Positions 1 through 8,807 of a stretch of 54,579 nucleotides of DNA are shown here, one piece after another. The DNA lies in contig JALSKP010000431.1 of the NCBI GenBank assembly GCA_026988815.1, positions 1-54,579 of the forward strand, written 5' to 3'. The position numbers were made by a program, and so were the translations under genes. Every line of letters begins with the position of its first letter. The first letter of the stretch is position 1. Below the pieces are notes generated by a model. It did not search any database and was not told where the DNA came from. It saw nothing but the letters and a program-made list of their open reading frames with translations. The DNA is from Myxococcales bacterium. Lineage in GTDB: Bacteria; Myxococcota_A; Bradymonadia; Bradymonadales; Bradymonadaceae.

Positions 1-1
1 C

Positions 2-55
2 AAAGATTTGGGTGCAGATATCTCAAAAGTTGGGATAGGAGCCAGAGCACGTTGA
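2..55 (+). CDS. 3' end of an upstream gene (partial, tentative)
   Basis: One frame is open from the window edge to a TGA at 53-55 and would encode the last 17 residues of an upstream protein (ending GIGARAR). Another frame is also open for a similar length, so this is only a possibility. Too little is visible to name a family. Confidence 0.25.
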   Translation, partial: KDLGADISKVGIGARAR

Positions 56-124
56 TTTGATCTAGATATTGGACACATCTCCAAGCAATGTTAGGGTGTA
101 TCCAACCTAATTAGAGTATTGAAA

Positions 125-1300
125 ATGGCTGAATTGGATCTCAATCGAATTCTAAAAATTGCAGTGAAGGGTGGGGCTAGTGATATCCACATCAAAGCGG
201 GTTTGCCTCCAATTTTTAGAGTGGATGGTGGGCTCGTTCCACTTCGGGACGGCAAGCGCCTAAGTCCGGAAGACATTGGGCGAATCGCGCTCAAAGTCAT
301 GAACAAAATGCAACGCGATACTTTTCAGAAAACCTTAGATATCGATTTATCTTATGGTGTTCCTGGTGTGGGTCGTTTTCGTGTCAATTGTTTTCAACAG
401 CGTGGTTCCATCGGGTTGGTTTTTCGTGTCATTCCTTTCAACGTAAAATCTATCGAAGATCTTCTTTTGCCAGATTCAATTCGTAGACTTGCAGAAGAAA
501 GACGTGGGCTCATACTCGTTACCGGAGCGACGGGTTCGGGTAAATCCACAACCCTTGCGGCGATGGTGGATTACATCAATAGCACCCGTACCGACCACAT
601 TATTACGGTTGAAGATCCAATTGAGTTCCTCATCCGCGATAAAAAATGCATTATCAATCAACGTGAAATTGGCAATGATACTGCCGGTTTTGGTCGCGCA
701 TTAAAAGCTGCGTTAAGACAAGATCCCGATGTGATTATGATTGGTGAAATGCGAGATTTAGAGACCATTGAAATTGCAATGATGGCCGCCGAAACGGGCC
801 ATCTTGTTCTTTCCACCCTCCATACCGTGGATGCTGCAGAATCTGTAAACCGCATCACTTCCGCTTTTCCACCCCACCAGCGCGAGCACGCACAATACAT
901 GTTCGCCAACTTGTTTAGGGGCGTTGTTTCTCAGCGCTTGATTCCTCGTTCGGATGGAAAAGGACGCGTTCCCGCCGTTGAGGTGATGTTGTCCACCGCG
1001 CGATTGAGAGAGCTTATTCTTGAGGGCGCGACGGCTAGAACGATCACCGAAAACATTGCCAAAGGCGTTGATTCCTATGGCATGCAGACCTTCGATCAAT
1101 CCTTGATGAAACTCCTTCAAAGTGGCTACATTACCTACGAAGAAGCGCTATCTCAGTCGTCAAGTCCAGATGATTTTGCCCTACGTGTAAGTGGAATCGG
1201 ATCGAGCGAAAACGAAGGTGCATGGAGCAATTTTGAACGCGATAAGAAAGACGACAATGATGATTTTGACCTTGATGAGTTCGAGATTGAACGCTTCTAA
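125..1300 (+). CDS. pilT: PilT-type twitching motility ATPase
   Basis: Hexameric cytoplasmic ATPase that drives type IV pilus retraction. An N-terminal PAS-like domain (residues ~1-110) precedes a RecA-like secretion ATPase core. The Walker A motif GATGSGKS is near residue 135. The Asp box and Walker B (DPDVIMIGEMRD) follow, then the His box (ETGHLVLSTLHT), in the PilT order. Length about 391 aa is slightly above the usual 340-380. The extra length is a C-terminal tail rich in Asp and Glu (KKDDNDDFDLDEFEIERF). A TTG two codons upstream (119) is also possible; ATG at 125 is preferred. The stop abuts the next ATG directly, suggesting cotranscription. No pilB or pilC is in the window. A PilU-type paralogue cannot be excluded. 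Confidence 0.92.
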   Translation: MAELDLNRILKIAVKGGASDIHIKAGLPPIFRVDGGLVPLRDGKRLSPEDIGRIALKVMNKMQRDTFQKTLDIDLSYGVPGVGRFRVNCFQQRGSIGLVFRVIPFNVKSIEDLLLPDSIRRLAEERRGLILVTGATGSGKSTTLAAMVDYINSTRTDHIITVEDPIEFLIRDKKCIINQREIGNDTAGFGRALKAALRQDPDVIMIGEMRDLETIEIAMMAAETGHLVLSTLHTVDAAESVNRITSAFPPHQREHAQYMFANLFRGVVSQRLIPRSDGKGRVPAVEVMLSTARLRELILEGATARTITENIAKGVDSYGMQTFDQSLMKLLQSGYITYEEALSQSSSPDDFALRVSGIGSSENEGAWSNFERDKKDDNDDFDLDEFEIERF

Positions 1301-2551
1301 ATGAGTTCTATGTTGATGAAAATAACCTATCTCTTCTTGTTGGGGCTATTCGTTTTTCCAAGTCTTGGCGTCGCTCAAGAGGAGGAAACTTTTACAAGAG
1401 TCGTCATTTTAGGCCGGGGAGATCACCAAAATCTCAACGAGGCTCTGGAAAGCTTTGATCCTCAAATCGAAATTCGCGGACAAACCTGGTTCTTAAAAAA
1501 AGTGAAATCCCGCGGCATTCGGCCCAAAAAACTATTTAAACGTCCAAAAGATCTGACCTTCATTCTGGAAATGACAGAAACCGACTTTGTATTCACACTC
1601 TCCGCTGATGGGAAAAAAAAATACAACGTAAAAATATATGACCAATCGGGAACGATCATCAAAGAGATGAGCGTCAAAGGAAAAGAAGGTATTTCTAAAA
1701 AAGGCGCCGCAAAAGTTCGCGCCTTTTACGAGACTTTGGTTGAACTCCCAGCCGAAGAGCCCGAGGAAGAGGAAGAGGAAAAAGAAAAGGAACAGGAAGA
1801 AAGCGAGGAAGTTGAGGTCAAAGAGGAGCTCAAAGTTAAATCCGAAGAAAAGCCCTCCGGTCCGACCACATCCAATATCTCGATTGCTCTGAGTGGCGGT
1901 CTTTTTAAGCGTGATTTTGAAGTTGATAGCCCTGACGGCGCGCTTTTATCGTACAATTCAAATTTCTATCCAGGCGCGCAATTTGAGGGTGCATTTCTTT
2001 TTGGTGACGAAAAGAACAGACCGGGGATTTTTGTGCGAGCGGTAGGTGCCTTCGATTCTGTTTCGGTTGAGAAGGAGGGAAAAATCGAAAGCTCGAGTTT
2101 GCTCCAGATTGATGCCGAGCTCGGTGGGTTCTTTCTGTTTAGCGCTCCTCTTCTCGATTCGCGATTACGTGGATCCGTCCAGCATTCCAGGTTTCAAATC
2201 GACGTAAGTGCTCTTCCAACAACAACCTACACAACACTAAATATTGATGCTGAATTTCTCTTCCATAATCTGTTTGCACCAGGTGCATCCTTGAGCGCTC
2301 ATTTGGGTTTTACCCCTTTTGGTTTGTTTCAAGATGGCGGCTCTCTTTTCGGTGAGTCGTCTTTCATTTATGGATTTCGAGCGGGTTTGGGTGGCATATA
2401 TGCTCTCTCCGATTCTCTCGTTCTACGAGGAGATTTTCAGATGCGAAATTTAAGAAGTTCCTTCTCTGGAAACGGCGAAAGCGAATTCGCCGATTCTCAC
2501 GCCTTCGATTTTACCCAAAGTGCCATTCTTGGTGTGGAGTTGAAATTTTGA
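1301..2551 (+). CDS. Probable outer-membrane protein with acidic linker
   Basis: No family is recognised. A signal peptide (MKITYLFLLGLFVFPSLG, cleavage near VAQ) is followed by a small N-terminal domain (about residues 25-145). Next comes a linker of almost pure Glu/Lys/Val (about 150-185). The C-terminal ~220 residues have alternating hydrophobic and polar stretches and end in VELKF. The last segment and terminal Phe are typical of outer-membrane beta-barrels, so a periplasmic domain tethered to a barrel is inferred. It begins at the base after the pilT stop and precedes the PilZ gene, so a role in pilus or surface motility is suggested by context only. Confidence 0.7.
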   Translation: MSSMLMKITYLFLLGLFVFPSLGVAQEEETFTRVVILGRGDHQNLNEALESFDPQIEIRGQTWFLKKVKSRGIRPKKLFKRPKDLTFILEMTETDFVFTLSADGKKKYNVKIYDQSGTIIKEMSVKGKEGISKKGAAKVRAFYETLVELPAEEPEEEEEEKEKEQEESEEVEVKEELKVKSEEKPSGPTTSNISIALSGGLFKRDFEVDSPDGALLSYNSNFYPGAQFEGAFLFGDEKNRPGIFVRAVGAFDSVSVEKEGKIESSSLLQIDAELGGFFLFSAPLLDSRLRGSVQHSRFQIDVSALPTTTYTTLNIDAEFLFHNLFAPGASLSAHLGFTPFGLFQDGGSLFGESSFIYGFRAGLGGIYALSDSLVLRGDFQMRNLRSSFSGNGESEFADSHAFDFTQSAILGVELKF

Positions 2552-2609
2552 AATTGCGTATGTTTAGAAGGTAGGTATGGTGTCTATCATCACTTACGAG
2601 GCAGAATAA

Positions 2610-4547
2610 TTGAGTGACTCAAAAGCCCCTGCAATTCGGGCGCGTCTCAGATACGCGAGCGTTGCAGAATTCAAAGTAGGGTATTCTAAGTTTGTTTCCA
2701 CCGGCGGAATGTTCATTCCCGTTCCAGAGTCGAAATTAAAACCGGTTGGTACACAAATCCGATTCCAGTTCATGCTAAATAACGGAGAGACCGTTTTATT
2801 GGGAAAGGGGCGAGTTCTTCAAATTCGAAAGCCTGATCTTTCAACCCCAAATGCGCCAACTGGATTACTCGTCAAGTTTTCAAAACTGAGCAAGGATTCC
2901 AAACAAATTATCGACGAAATTGTCGCGGAAAAGGAACGTCAAAAGCAAGCTCTCCAAGACGATGCTGAAAAAAGCCGAGAAAACTATCCTACACCTGCGG
3001 CACTTGCAAGGGTTGCGCCTGAAGAACCGGCCCAAGAAAGCGTTGATATTACAGAAGAGAAAACTATTCTCACCGCTCGCCCCGATATTTATCTCCAACA
3101 AGATAAAAAAGAGGAAAAAGTCGAGCCCGAAAATGACGATATTTCCGAAGATAAAACAGTGGTGGGTACCCTCGACGATATCTTCCGAAGCCAATCCGAG
3201 CCCGCTGAGAAAGGTTTGCCCGAAGACTCCGCCGAATCAGAAGAAATTGAATTGGAATCTGAAATTTCGGAAGCCTCTATTGAGGATTCAGAAGTTGCTG
3301 TCGGTATGACGCCGGTAAAAGAAGAGATGGAAGAAGAAGCCCAACTTGAGCCTGACGACTTGATTTTCAACGCTCCTACGCCGTCTATCGAATCCGTCGC
3401 TCAAGTCGAAAAAGAAGTTTCAAAAGAAAAAAATGCCGAACGTTTGGATGCTCTTTTTTCTCCCAAAAAACTAACCTCGTCCAATATTCGAGTACTCTCC
3501 TACGAAGATATGAGCGCCGTAGATGCAGCTGAAGTGGATTTCGGTTTTTCTGGTGAAGAATCTGAAATCGACGATATGTTCGACGACCTCTTTGGGGTTT
3601 CTGGTGATAATAGTTTCTTTGACGATGTATTGGGCGGAAGTGATCCCGAACCCGTCGCAATTCCAGAACCTGTCGCGATTCCAGAACCCGTCGCGATTCC
3701 AGAACCTGTCGCGATTCCAGAAGCACCGGTTGAAGAACCCATTTTTGCTATCGAGGATCTTCTAGAGGAATCATCAGCAGCGGAACCTCATCTCGCATTA
3801 ACCGAAGATTCAGCTCCAATTATTCTAGAGGCTCCCTCGGTCGACGACTCCCTTTCCATGGATGACGCTTTTGAAAGTGAATCTGAAGACGACATCTTTG
3901 TGGCCGCGCCCATCAATGACGTTTATGACGAAGAAGATGAAAATCCCTTCCGAGCCGATCCTCCCTCAATCGAATTATCCGATTTTGATATCGAGGACGA
4001 GGTTAAAGGTCCGCCAGAAAATGAGTCAGCCGCCCACTCTCCTCTAGATGCAATCTTTTTTGAGGACGACGACGAGGAGGCAGAAAAAGCGCCTTTGGTG
4101 GCCCCAATCGTTGACGACGAATCAGAACCTATTTTTGAATCTTTTGACGACCTTTCCGAAGCCAAAATGATCGATGAGGATGCGGACATCGAAGAACCCG
4201 TTTTCCACGCAGATATTAGCCGGGAAGGAGAGCTTGATAGTCTTCTCGGAAATCTGGAAACCGACTCTCCACTTGGACGAACCTTTGATCTGAGTCATGA
4301 GCCCGAAATTGAGGAAGAAAAGGAAGAGGATGACGCCGACAGTCTTGAGGCACTACTCGCCTTGGCGAACAAAGATATCGAGACACAAAAAGAAGAAGAA
4401 GAAAAAGAAGAAATCGATATTCTCGATCAACTTCTTGGTGAAGATTTACCTCCTTTACCCGATGCCGATAGCAGCTTTACGATGCCAACGCCTGAATCTT
4501 CAGGAAAGAAGAAAGGCCTTTTTTCGAAGCTATTCGGAAAAGATTAA
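2610..4547 (+). CDS. PilZ-domain protein with long acidic disordered region
   Basis: The N-terminal ~110 residues look like the PilZ-type domain common as paralogues in myxobacteria: an RARLRY start, a STGGMFI core (cf. the D/NxSxxG motif) and a hydrophobic beta pattern ending GLLVKF. PilZ domains usually bind cyclic-di-GMP. Here the N-terminal RxxxR is represented by RARLR and the second motif by STGG, so binding is uncertain. Residues ~115-625 are extremely rich in Glu and Asp, with an imperfect EPVAIP repeat, and are probably disordered. The last 12 residues turn basic (GKKKGLFSKLFGKD). Start is TTG at 2610, supported by a GAGG stretch about 9 bases upstream. It follows pilT, consistent with pilus control. 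It converges on purD with one base between stops. Confidence 0.8.
   Translation: MSDSKAPAIRARLRYASVAEFKVGYSKFVSTGGMFIPVPESKLKPVGTQIRFQFMLNNGETVLLGKGRVLQIRKPDLSTPNAPTGLLVKFSKLSKDSKQIIDEIVAEKERQKQALQDDAEKSRENYPTPAALARVAPEEPAQESVDITEEKTILTARPDIYLQQDKKEEKVEPENDDISEDKTVVGTLDDIFRSQSEPAEKGLPEDSAESEEIELESEISEASIEDSEVAVGMTPVKEEMEEEAQLEPDDLIFNAPTPSIESVAQVEKEVSKEKNAERLDALFSPKKLTSSNIRVLSYEDMSAVDAAEVDFGFSGEESEIDDMFDDLFGVSGDNSFFDDVLGGSDPEPVAIPEPVAIPEPVAIPEPVAIPEAPVEEPIFAIEDLLEESSAAEPHLALTEDSAPIILEAPSVDDSLSMDDAFESESEDDIFVAAPINDVYDEEDENPFRADPPSIELSDFDIEDEVKGPPENESAAHSPLDAIFFEDDDEEAEKAPLVAPIVDDESEPIFESFDDLSEAKMIDEDADIEEPVFHADISREGELDSLLGNLETDSPLGRTFDLSHEPEIEEEKEEDDADSLEALLALANKDIETQKEEEEKEEIDILDQLLGEDLPPLPDADSSFTMPTPESSGKKKGLFSKLFGKD
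3648..3719 (+). repeat. Four tandem 18-bp units encoding EPVAIP
   Basis: Four consecutive 18-base units inside the PilZ gene each encode Glu-Pro-Val-Ala-Ile-Pro and differ by single silent changes. The unit length is a multiple of three, so changes in copy number would lengthen or shorten the protein without shifting frame. Confidence 0.9.
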
Positions 4548-4548
4548 C

Positions 4549-5823
4549 CTACAGATCTGTGCGATAGTGCATCCCTTTCCAACTGATTTTTTTAGCCTCC
4601 TCCAAACAACGATCCATACACCCTTCGCCCGTTGAACAAATGGACAAAACGCGTCCTCCTTCGGTGTAAAAAAGCCCCTTTTCTTTTTTGACTCCCGCAA
4701 AAAACATTTTGCTGTCGACATTTTCTAAGCCGACGATCACGTCGCCTTTTCTAACCTCACCTTCCCCGTAATATTGCGATGTCAAAACGAGGCAGGCGGT
4801 TTCTTTTGTAGTGAGCTGTACATCTTTTTTGATCTGTCCCTTTGCGCAAAGGAAAAGATAGGGCAGCAATTTCTCCTCGATCCCCACCATTAACGCTTGG
4901 GTTTCAGGATCTCCTAAACGTACATTAAATTCCAATACCTTCATTCCACTTTGTGTGAGCATCAGTCCAACATAAAGAAAGCCAGTATAGGTGATGCCCT
5001 CTTTTTTCAATTCCCGAAAGAGCGGCCGGAGAACCGTCTCCTCAATCCACGTTCTGGTCTCCTCCTTCTCGTCTGGTGAGGGAACCCGTGCTCCCATCCC
5101 GCCCGTATTTGGACCAAGGTCCCCGTTTTTTAATCGCTTATAATCCCGACTTGTTGGCAGAGAAATAAAATGTTCTGAGGAACACAAACAAATAAAAGAC
5201 AATTCATTTCCTTCAAGCCGCTCCTCAATAACAATCCGCTTGGAACTCTCACCGAAGAGACCCTCTTGCATGAATTGCCTCAAAAAGGTTTGAGCCTCAT
5301 CCAAGTTGGAGGGAAGAACAACGCCTTTTCCGCCGGCCAATCCGTCGGCTTTAATGACGACAGGCGAGTCTTCGTCGGTGTTGCGGTAAAGTTCGTCGAG
5401 GTAGACGCGAGCGTCATTGTAATCACTAAAGGCGCGAAAAGGGGCACTTGGAATGCCCGCTTGATGCATTATTTTTTTCGCAAAACTCTTGCTTGCTTCC
5501 AATTGTGCAGCATCTTTGTTTGGACCAATTACAAGAATACCTTCTTTTCTCAGACGATTTCCCAAGCCCAATACAAGTGGCTTTTCGGGCCCAATGATGA
5601 CGAGATCTATTTTTTTCGATTTAGTAAATGATACGACTAAATCAAAAATTTCGCTGTCAATATTTGCATCCTTAAAGCCATCCTCAAATAGCCCTGCATT
5701 TCCCGGCGTCACAAAAATTTCGGCACCTTCCTTTCTCAATCTCCAGGCTAGGGCATGCTCTCGGCCGCCACTTCCAATAATGAGGATTTTCTTCTTTGGG
5801 TCGTGGTCGTTTTCGTAGATCAT
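4549..5823 (-). CDS. purD: Phosphoribosylamine-glycine ligase
   Basis: ATP-grasp enzyme of purine synthesis that joins phosphoribosylamine and glycine to give GAR. The N-terminal motif KILIIGSGGREHALAW is diagnostic. The ATP-grasp loop appears as GLAGGKGVVLP, the PurD region as GPNTGGMGARVPSP, and the metal-binding region as EFNVRLGDPETQ. Length about 424 aa matches the family. The open frame reaches up to 5868, but the extra N-terminal residues are not family-like, so ATG at 5823 is chosen. No other purine gene is adjacent, so it appears to be a single-gene unit. Confidence 0.95.
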   Translation of the reverse strand: MIYENDHDPKKKILIIGSGGREHALAWRLRKEGAEIFVTPGNAGLFEDGFKDANIDSEIFDLVVSFTKSKKIDLVIIGPEKPLVLGLGNRLRKEGILVIGPNKDAAQLEASKSFAKKIMHQAGIPSAPFRAFSDYNDARVYLDELYRNTDEDSPVVIKADGLAGGKGVVLPSNLDEAQTFLRQFMQEGLFGESSKRIVIEERLEGNELSFICLCSSEHFISLPTSRDYKRLKNGDLGPNTGGMGARVPSPDEKEETRTWIEETVLRPLFRELKKEGITYTGFLYVGLMLTQSGMKVLEFNVRLGDPETQALMVGIEEKLLPYLFLCAKGQIKKDVQLTTKETACLVLTSQYYGEGEVRKGDVIVGLENVDSKMFFAGVKKEKGLFYTEGGRVLSICSTGEGCMDRCLEEAKKISWKGMHYRTDL

Positions 5824-5877
5824 GAGCGATTTTATAACCTGTAGTAAACACAAAAACAACATGTGCAAATGCCGTAA

Positions 5878-6318
5878 CTATCGACATAGACGTATTCTGT
5901 CCGTTGTGTGTCTGATTAAAGGCAGTCGGAGATTGAATTTGATCTGTAGGGTATCGATGAAAGGGATCGCGCCAAATCGACCGGAAAGATAGGCAAGGTC
6001 TAAATTTTGGTCTTTGCGTGGACTAACATCGTCCATCGAATAGCGTTCCGTAGATTGTTTCTTCTTGTCTTTTTCACAGCACCAGATCTGGTCTCGTCTA
6101 AAAATATTGTCATTCAGAATGGATGTTTCATGTGTCGTGAAAAGAAGCTGAGTATTCTTAGTATTTGTTTTTTCGCCCCATAAATTCCCACTGATTTTAA
6201 GAGAACATGTTTTTGAAAAAAAGGTATTTTCTTTGGAACGTACACTTCCCTTTAGGAAGCTCAATGTTTGGGTTTCATGAAATGAACGAAAATTACTTAC
6301 ACTGAATTCAATTAACAA
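5878..6318 (-). pseudogene. Internally deleted AAA-family ATPase (OLD/AAA_15-like) remnant
   Basis: The first ~25 residues (MLIEFSVSNFRSFHETQTLSF) are the classic start of AAA_15/AAA_21 ATPases found in abortive-infection and anti-phage genes. Residues from about 57 (QLLFTTHETSILNDN, then RRDQIWCCEKD) match the C-terminal Walker B-distal/His-switch part of the same family. The ~250 residues normally between them, including Walker A and the signature motif, are missing. The reading frame stays open across the junction. The tail (from about residue 130) diverges. This 146-aa product cannot hydrolyse ATP and is best read as a deletion relic of a defence-type gene. Confidence 0.65.
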
Positions 6319-6450
6319 CGTTCCTTTTGTGGCTATTTACAACGAAGTTAAAACACAGGGAGTAAGTGGATAAACCTATTTTCTCCGATATTTCAACTAC
6401 TAAAGGGAACATCACATCTCACATATCCCAAATTTTAATGCTCTTAATAA

Positions 6451-7686
6451 TTATTCAGGAAACTGCATGAAACGCGTTTCGATAAAGGATTTTGACATCG
6501 CGTCCAATATGGGCAGATCGCCGTGTATCCACTTCTGGACTGCGCAATACCACGTTGGGTATCCCTCCTTCTGCGGGCAATAACCGTTGTTGATTAGGAA
6601 AGAAATATCGTATGCAGGTTTATCTTCTTCCCTTTTTCTGGTGAGCAAAACCTTGCTGGTTTGATCGTCCTCGTAATGGCCACCGAACATGAGGTCGCAC
6701 GTAGTCGACCAACGCTCGGCTTGGATTTCCAAGTTGGCACGCATTTGTACTTCTGCACTTTTTGACAGCTCATCGATGGCTTGTTGTTTGAGTTTCCCAC
6801 CATCCGACATTGTAAACCTGCATAAGGACAATACCGCGCCTATGCGAAAATCGATATCATAGGCAACGAGCTTCTTTGACTCTTTTACATTCCAACTCTT
6901 AGGTTGGCCCTTTCTGACCCAAAGTCCGAGGCTATGAATCGCGGCGCTATAATCATCTTCGCTCGGAGGGTTATGTGCCAAAGACATCTGCATGGATTCC
7001 AAAACATCTCGTCCCCATTTGGGCGACAAGGTTTTCAAATATCGCCGACAGGAGATGCCTCCTTTGTACGTCGTATAGCTCCCACATCTTTGTAGCCAAG
7101 TATGGAAACGAGGGCTCTTTACACGCACGCGATTTTCTCGAAAATAATCCAGCAAGGTCCCCACAATTCTGGGATCAATTTTCATCGCCTCAAGGTCGAT
7201 GAAAAACGATTCTACTTCGGTTTTCAGTGTGCCCTCAGGTAGGCGTTTCTGTAAAAGTAAGGTCGTTAAGCATCGCCATGGTGCGCCTGGTCTTCTTTCT
7301 TTCACAGCTTTTTCGAGCTGGGCAGAGGCCTTTTTGGAAAAGGTGCCCGACAGGATTGCGTCTTTATTTTTTTCACACGCGCTTTCAGAGGCAAGCGTTG
7401 GTCCGAACAAAAAAAGGGCTTGGAGGTCGCTTTCGCTCCACGCGTGTTCGTCCAGTTCTTCTTCGGACATTTTCTCAAATCGGCGAGAAATTTTCTTGTC
7501 TGCTTTAAGGGCGCGTTGGCGTGCGGAGTCGGACTCTTTTCGGACCGATGGTTTATGTTCAATAGGTGCTTGGTAGGAAAAAAACCATGCGATGCCCAGA
7601 AAGATAAGAATGGAAAAGAAAACCGAAAGTTCGGTTCCAAAATAAGCTTCTTCCTTCGGGCCAGGAATGTGTAATTTTTTCTTCAT
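6451..7686 (-). CDS. Unknown protein with one N-terminal membrane anchor
   Basis: No family is recognised. The 411-residue product starts with a short basic cytoplasmic segment (MKKKLHIPGPK). One hydrophobic helix follows (about residues 21-41, SVFFSILIFLGIAWFFSY), then a long soluble region that should lie in the periplasm. The soluble part has several Cys residues (for example CGSYTTYKGGISCRRYL) that could form disulphides, and helical stretches resembling repeats without a clear TPR signature. It is flanked by the ATPase remnant and xdhC on the same strand, with gaps of about 130 and 190 bases, so it is probably its own unit. Confidence 0.65.
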   Translation of the reverse strand: MKKKLHIPGPKEEAYFGTELSVFFSILIFLGIAWFFSYQAPIEHKPSVRKESDSARQRALKADKKISRRFEKMSEEELDEHAWSESDLQALFLFGPTLASESACEKNKDAILSGTFSKKASAQLEKAVKERRPGAPWRCLTTLLLQKRLPEGTLKTEVESFFIDLEAMKIDPRIVGTLLDYFRENRVRVKSPRFHTWLQRCGSYTTYKGGISCRRYLKTLSPKWGRDVLESMQMSLAHNPPSEDDYSAAIHSLGLWVRKGQPKSWNVKESKKLVAYDIDFRIGAVLSLCRFTMSDGGKLKQQAIDELSKSAEVQMRANLEIQAERWSTTCDLMFGGHYEDDQTSKVLLTRKREEDKPAYDISFLINNGYCPQKEGYPTWYCAVQKWIHGDLPILDAMSKSFIETRFMQFPE

Positions 7687-7877
7687 TGTTTCGAGTTTAT
7701 ATTAATTCTAGGCCTATGACTATCCGCGAGACCTAGTATCTGATTAAAACGAGATCGAAGTTCAAGCTGCAAAACTAAGCGCATCTGTAGCTTTTTGGAA
7801 GTCCTATGACGGAATATATTTCAAAATGGTGGAATGCACGCTACGATCAACCGGTGATTTGGACCTTTCTATAGGGA

Positions 7878-8807
7878 CTAAGGGACCTTCGACGCGGAGG
7901 CGAGCGAGATAATTTCGGCGGCAATTGAAATCGCAATTTCCTCAGGGGTGTGGCTCCCAATGGGCATCCCGATGGGTGCCGAAAGTCGTGAAAAAAGCTC
8001 GGGCGATATGTTCTTCTTTATCTTCGCAATCTTCGCCGGACTACCCATCAAACCGATGTAGGGATAGGGAGCGTCCAGGCTGCTTAAGGCTTCTACATCC
8101 GACCCAACGTCGGCGCTCATGATCACAACATGGGTGGTCTCGGGTTGGGCGATATGTTTTCCGATATCCTTATAACTATTTACTATTTTTCGTTCATCTG
8201 CGCAATCGATTCGAAGGAATGTCGTTGTCTCTCGAATATCGAAGACGCTTACATAGAATCCAAGCTGGTGCATGACCCTTGATAAAGCCAGCCCACAATG
8301 TCCACCTCCGACGATGGCAATACGTTTGGGGTTGAAGAAAAGTTCTTCATAGCACCACGCGTCTATATCCGTTTTAACGAGCCCTTTGTAGCGTACCCCA
8401 ATAGAAGAAGGCGAATGGGTTGTTAGTCCCGAAGGCTCGATTTTTAGCAACCCATCGCCACTAGAGTTAGTAAATCTGCCTATGATATTGATATTTTTGA
8501 TAATGCCGAAAATCAACCATTGTTCGCCAGCGCAAAATAGGCCTGATGCAAAATCTCCTGCGCCTTCTCGGTGGATACGTCGTTCTAGAAAAAATACCTC
8601 TTCATCCTTCTCTAATAATGCGCGGCCGCGATTTAGTAACTCGAACTCCATTATTCCGCCGCCAATGGTTCCCCAAGATTGTGTTTTCGTTGCAAACATT
8701 CGCGCGCCAGCGGTACCTGGGGAGTGGGCGGTGTTTTCCCCAACGATTGCAAAAAAGAGGGGCTCCTCTTGAAGGACGAGCGCTAGCTTTTCCCAGTAGT
8801 TTTTCAC
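7878..8807 (-). CDS. xdhC: Xanthine dehydrogenase accessory protein XdhC
   Basis: XdhC family proteins bind molybdenum cofactor, promote its sulfuration and insert it into xanthine dehydrogenase. The N-terminal XdhC/CoxI part has a GTIGGGIMEFELL motif. The C-terminal Rossmann domain begins IAIVGGGHCGLALSRV and continues with YIGLMGSPAKIAKIK and the family end motif PIGMPIGSHTPEEIAISIAAEI. Length 309 is normal. The start ATG overlaps the xdhB stop by 4 bases, so the two are translationally coupled, which fits a chaperone made with its client. Confidence 0.92.
   Translation of the reverse strand: MKNYWEKLALVLQEEPLFFAIVGENTAHSPGTAGARMFATKTQSWGTIGGGIMEFELLNRGRALLEKDEEVFFLERRIHREGAGDFASGLFCAGEQWLIFGIIKNINIIGRFTNSSGDGLLKIEPSGLTTHSPSSIGVRYKGLVKTDIDAWCYEELFFNPKRIAIVGGGHCGLALSRVMHQLGFYVSVFDIRETTTFLRIDCADERKIVNSYKDIGKHIAQPETTHVVIMSADVGSDVEALSSLDAPYPYIGLMGSPAKIAKIKKNISPELFSRLSAPIGMPIGSHTPEEIAISIAAEIISLASASKVP

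Noticed and set aside
3385-3742. Long - strand frames within the PilZ gene
   Set aside because: They are shadows of the low-complexity repeat and acidic coding region, with no family resemblance.
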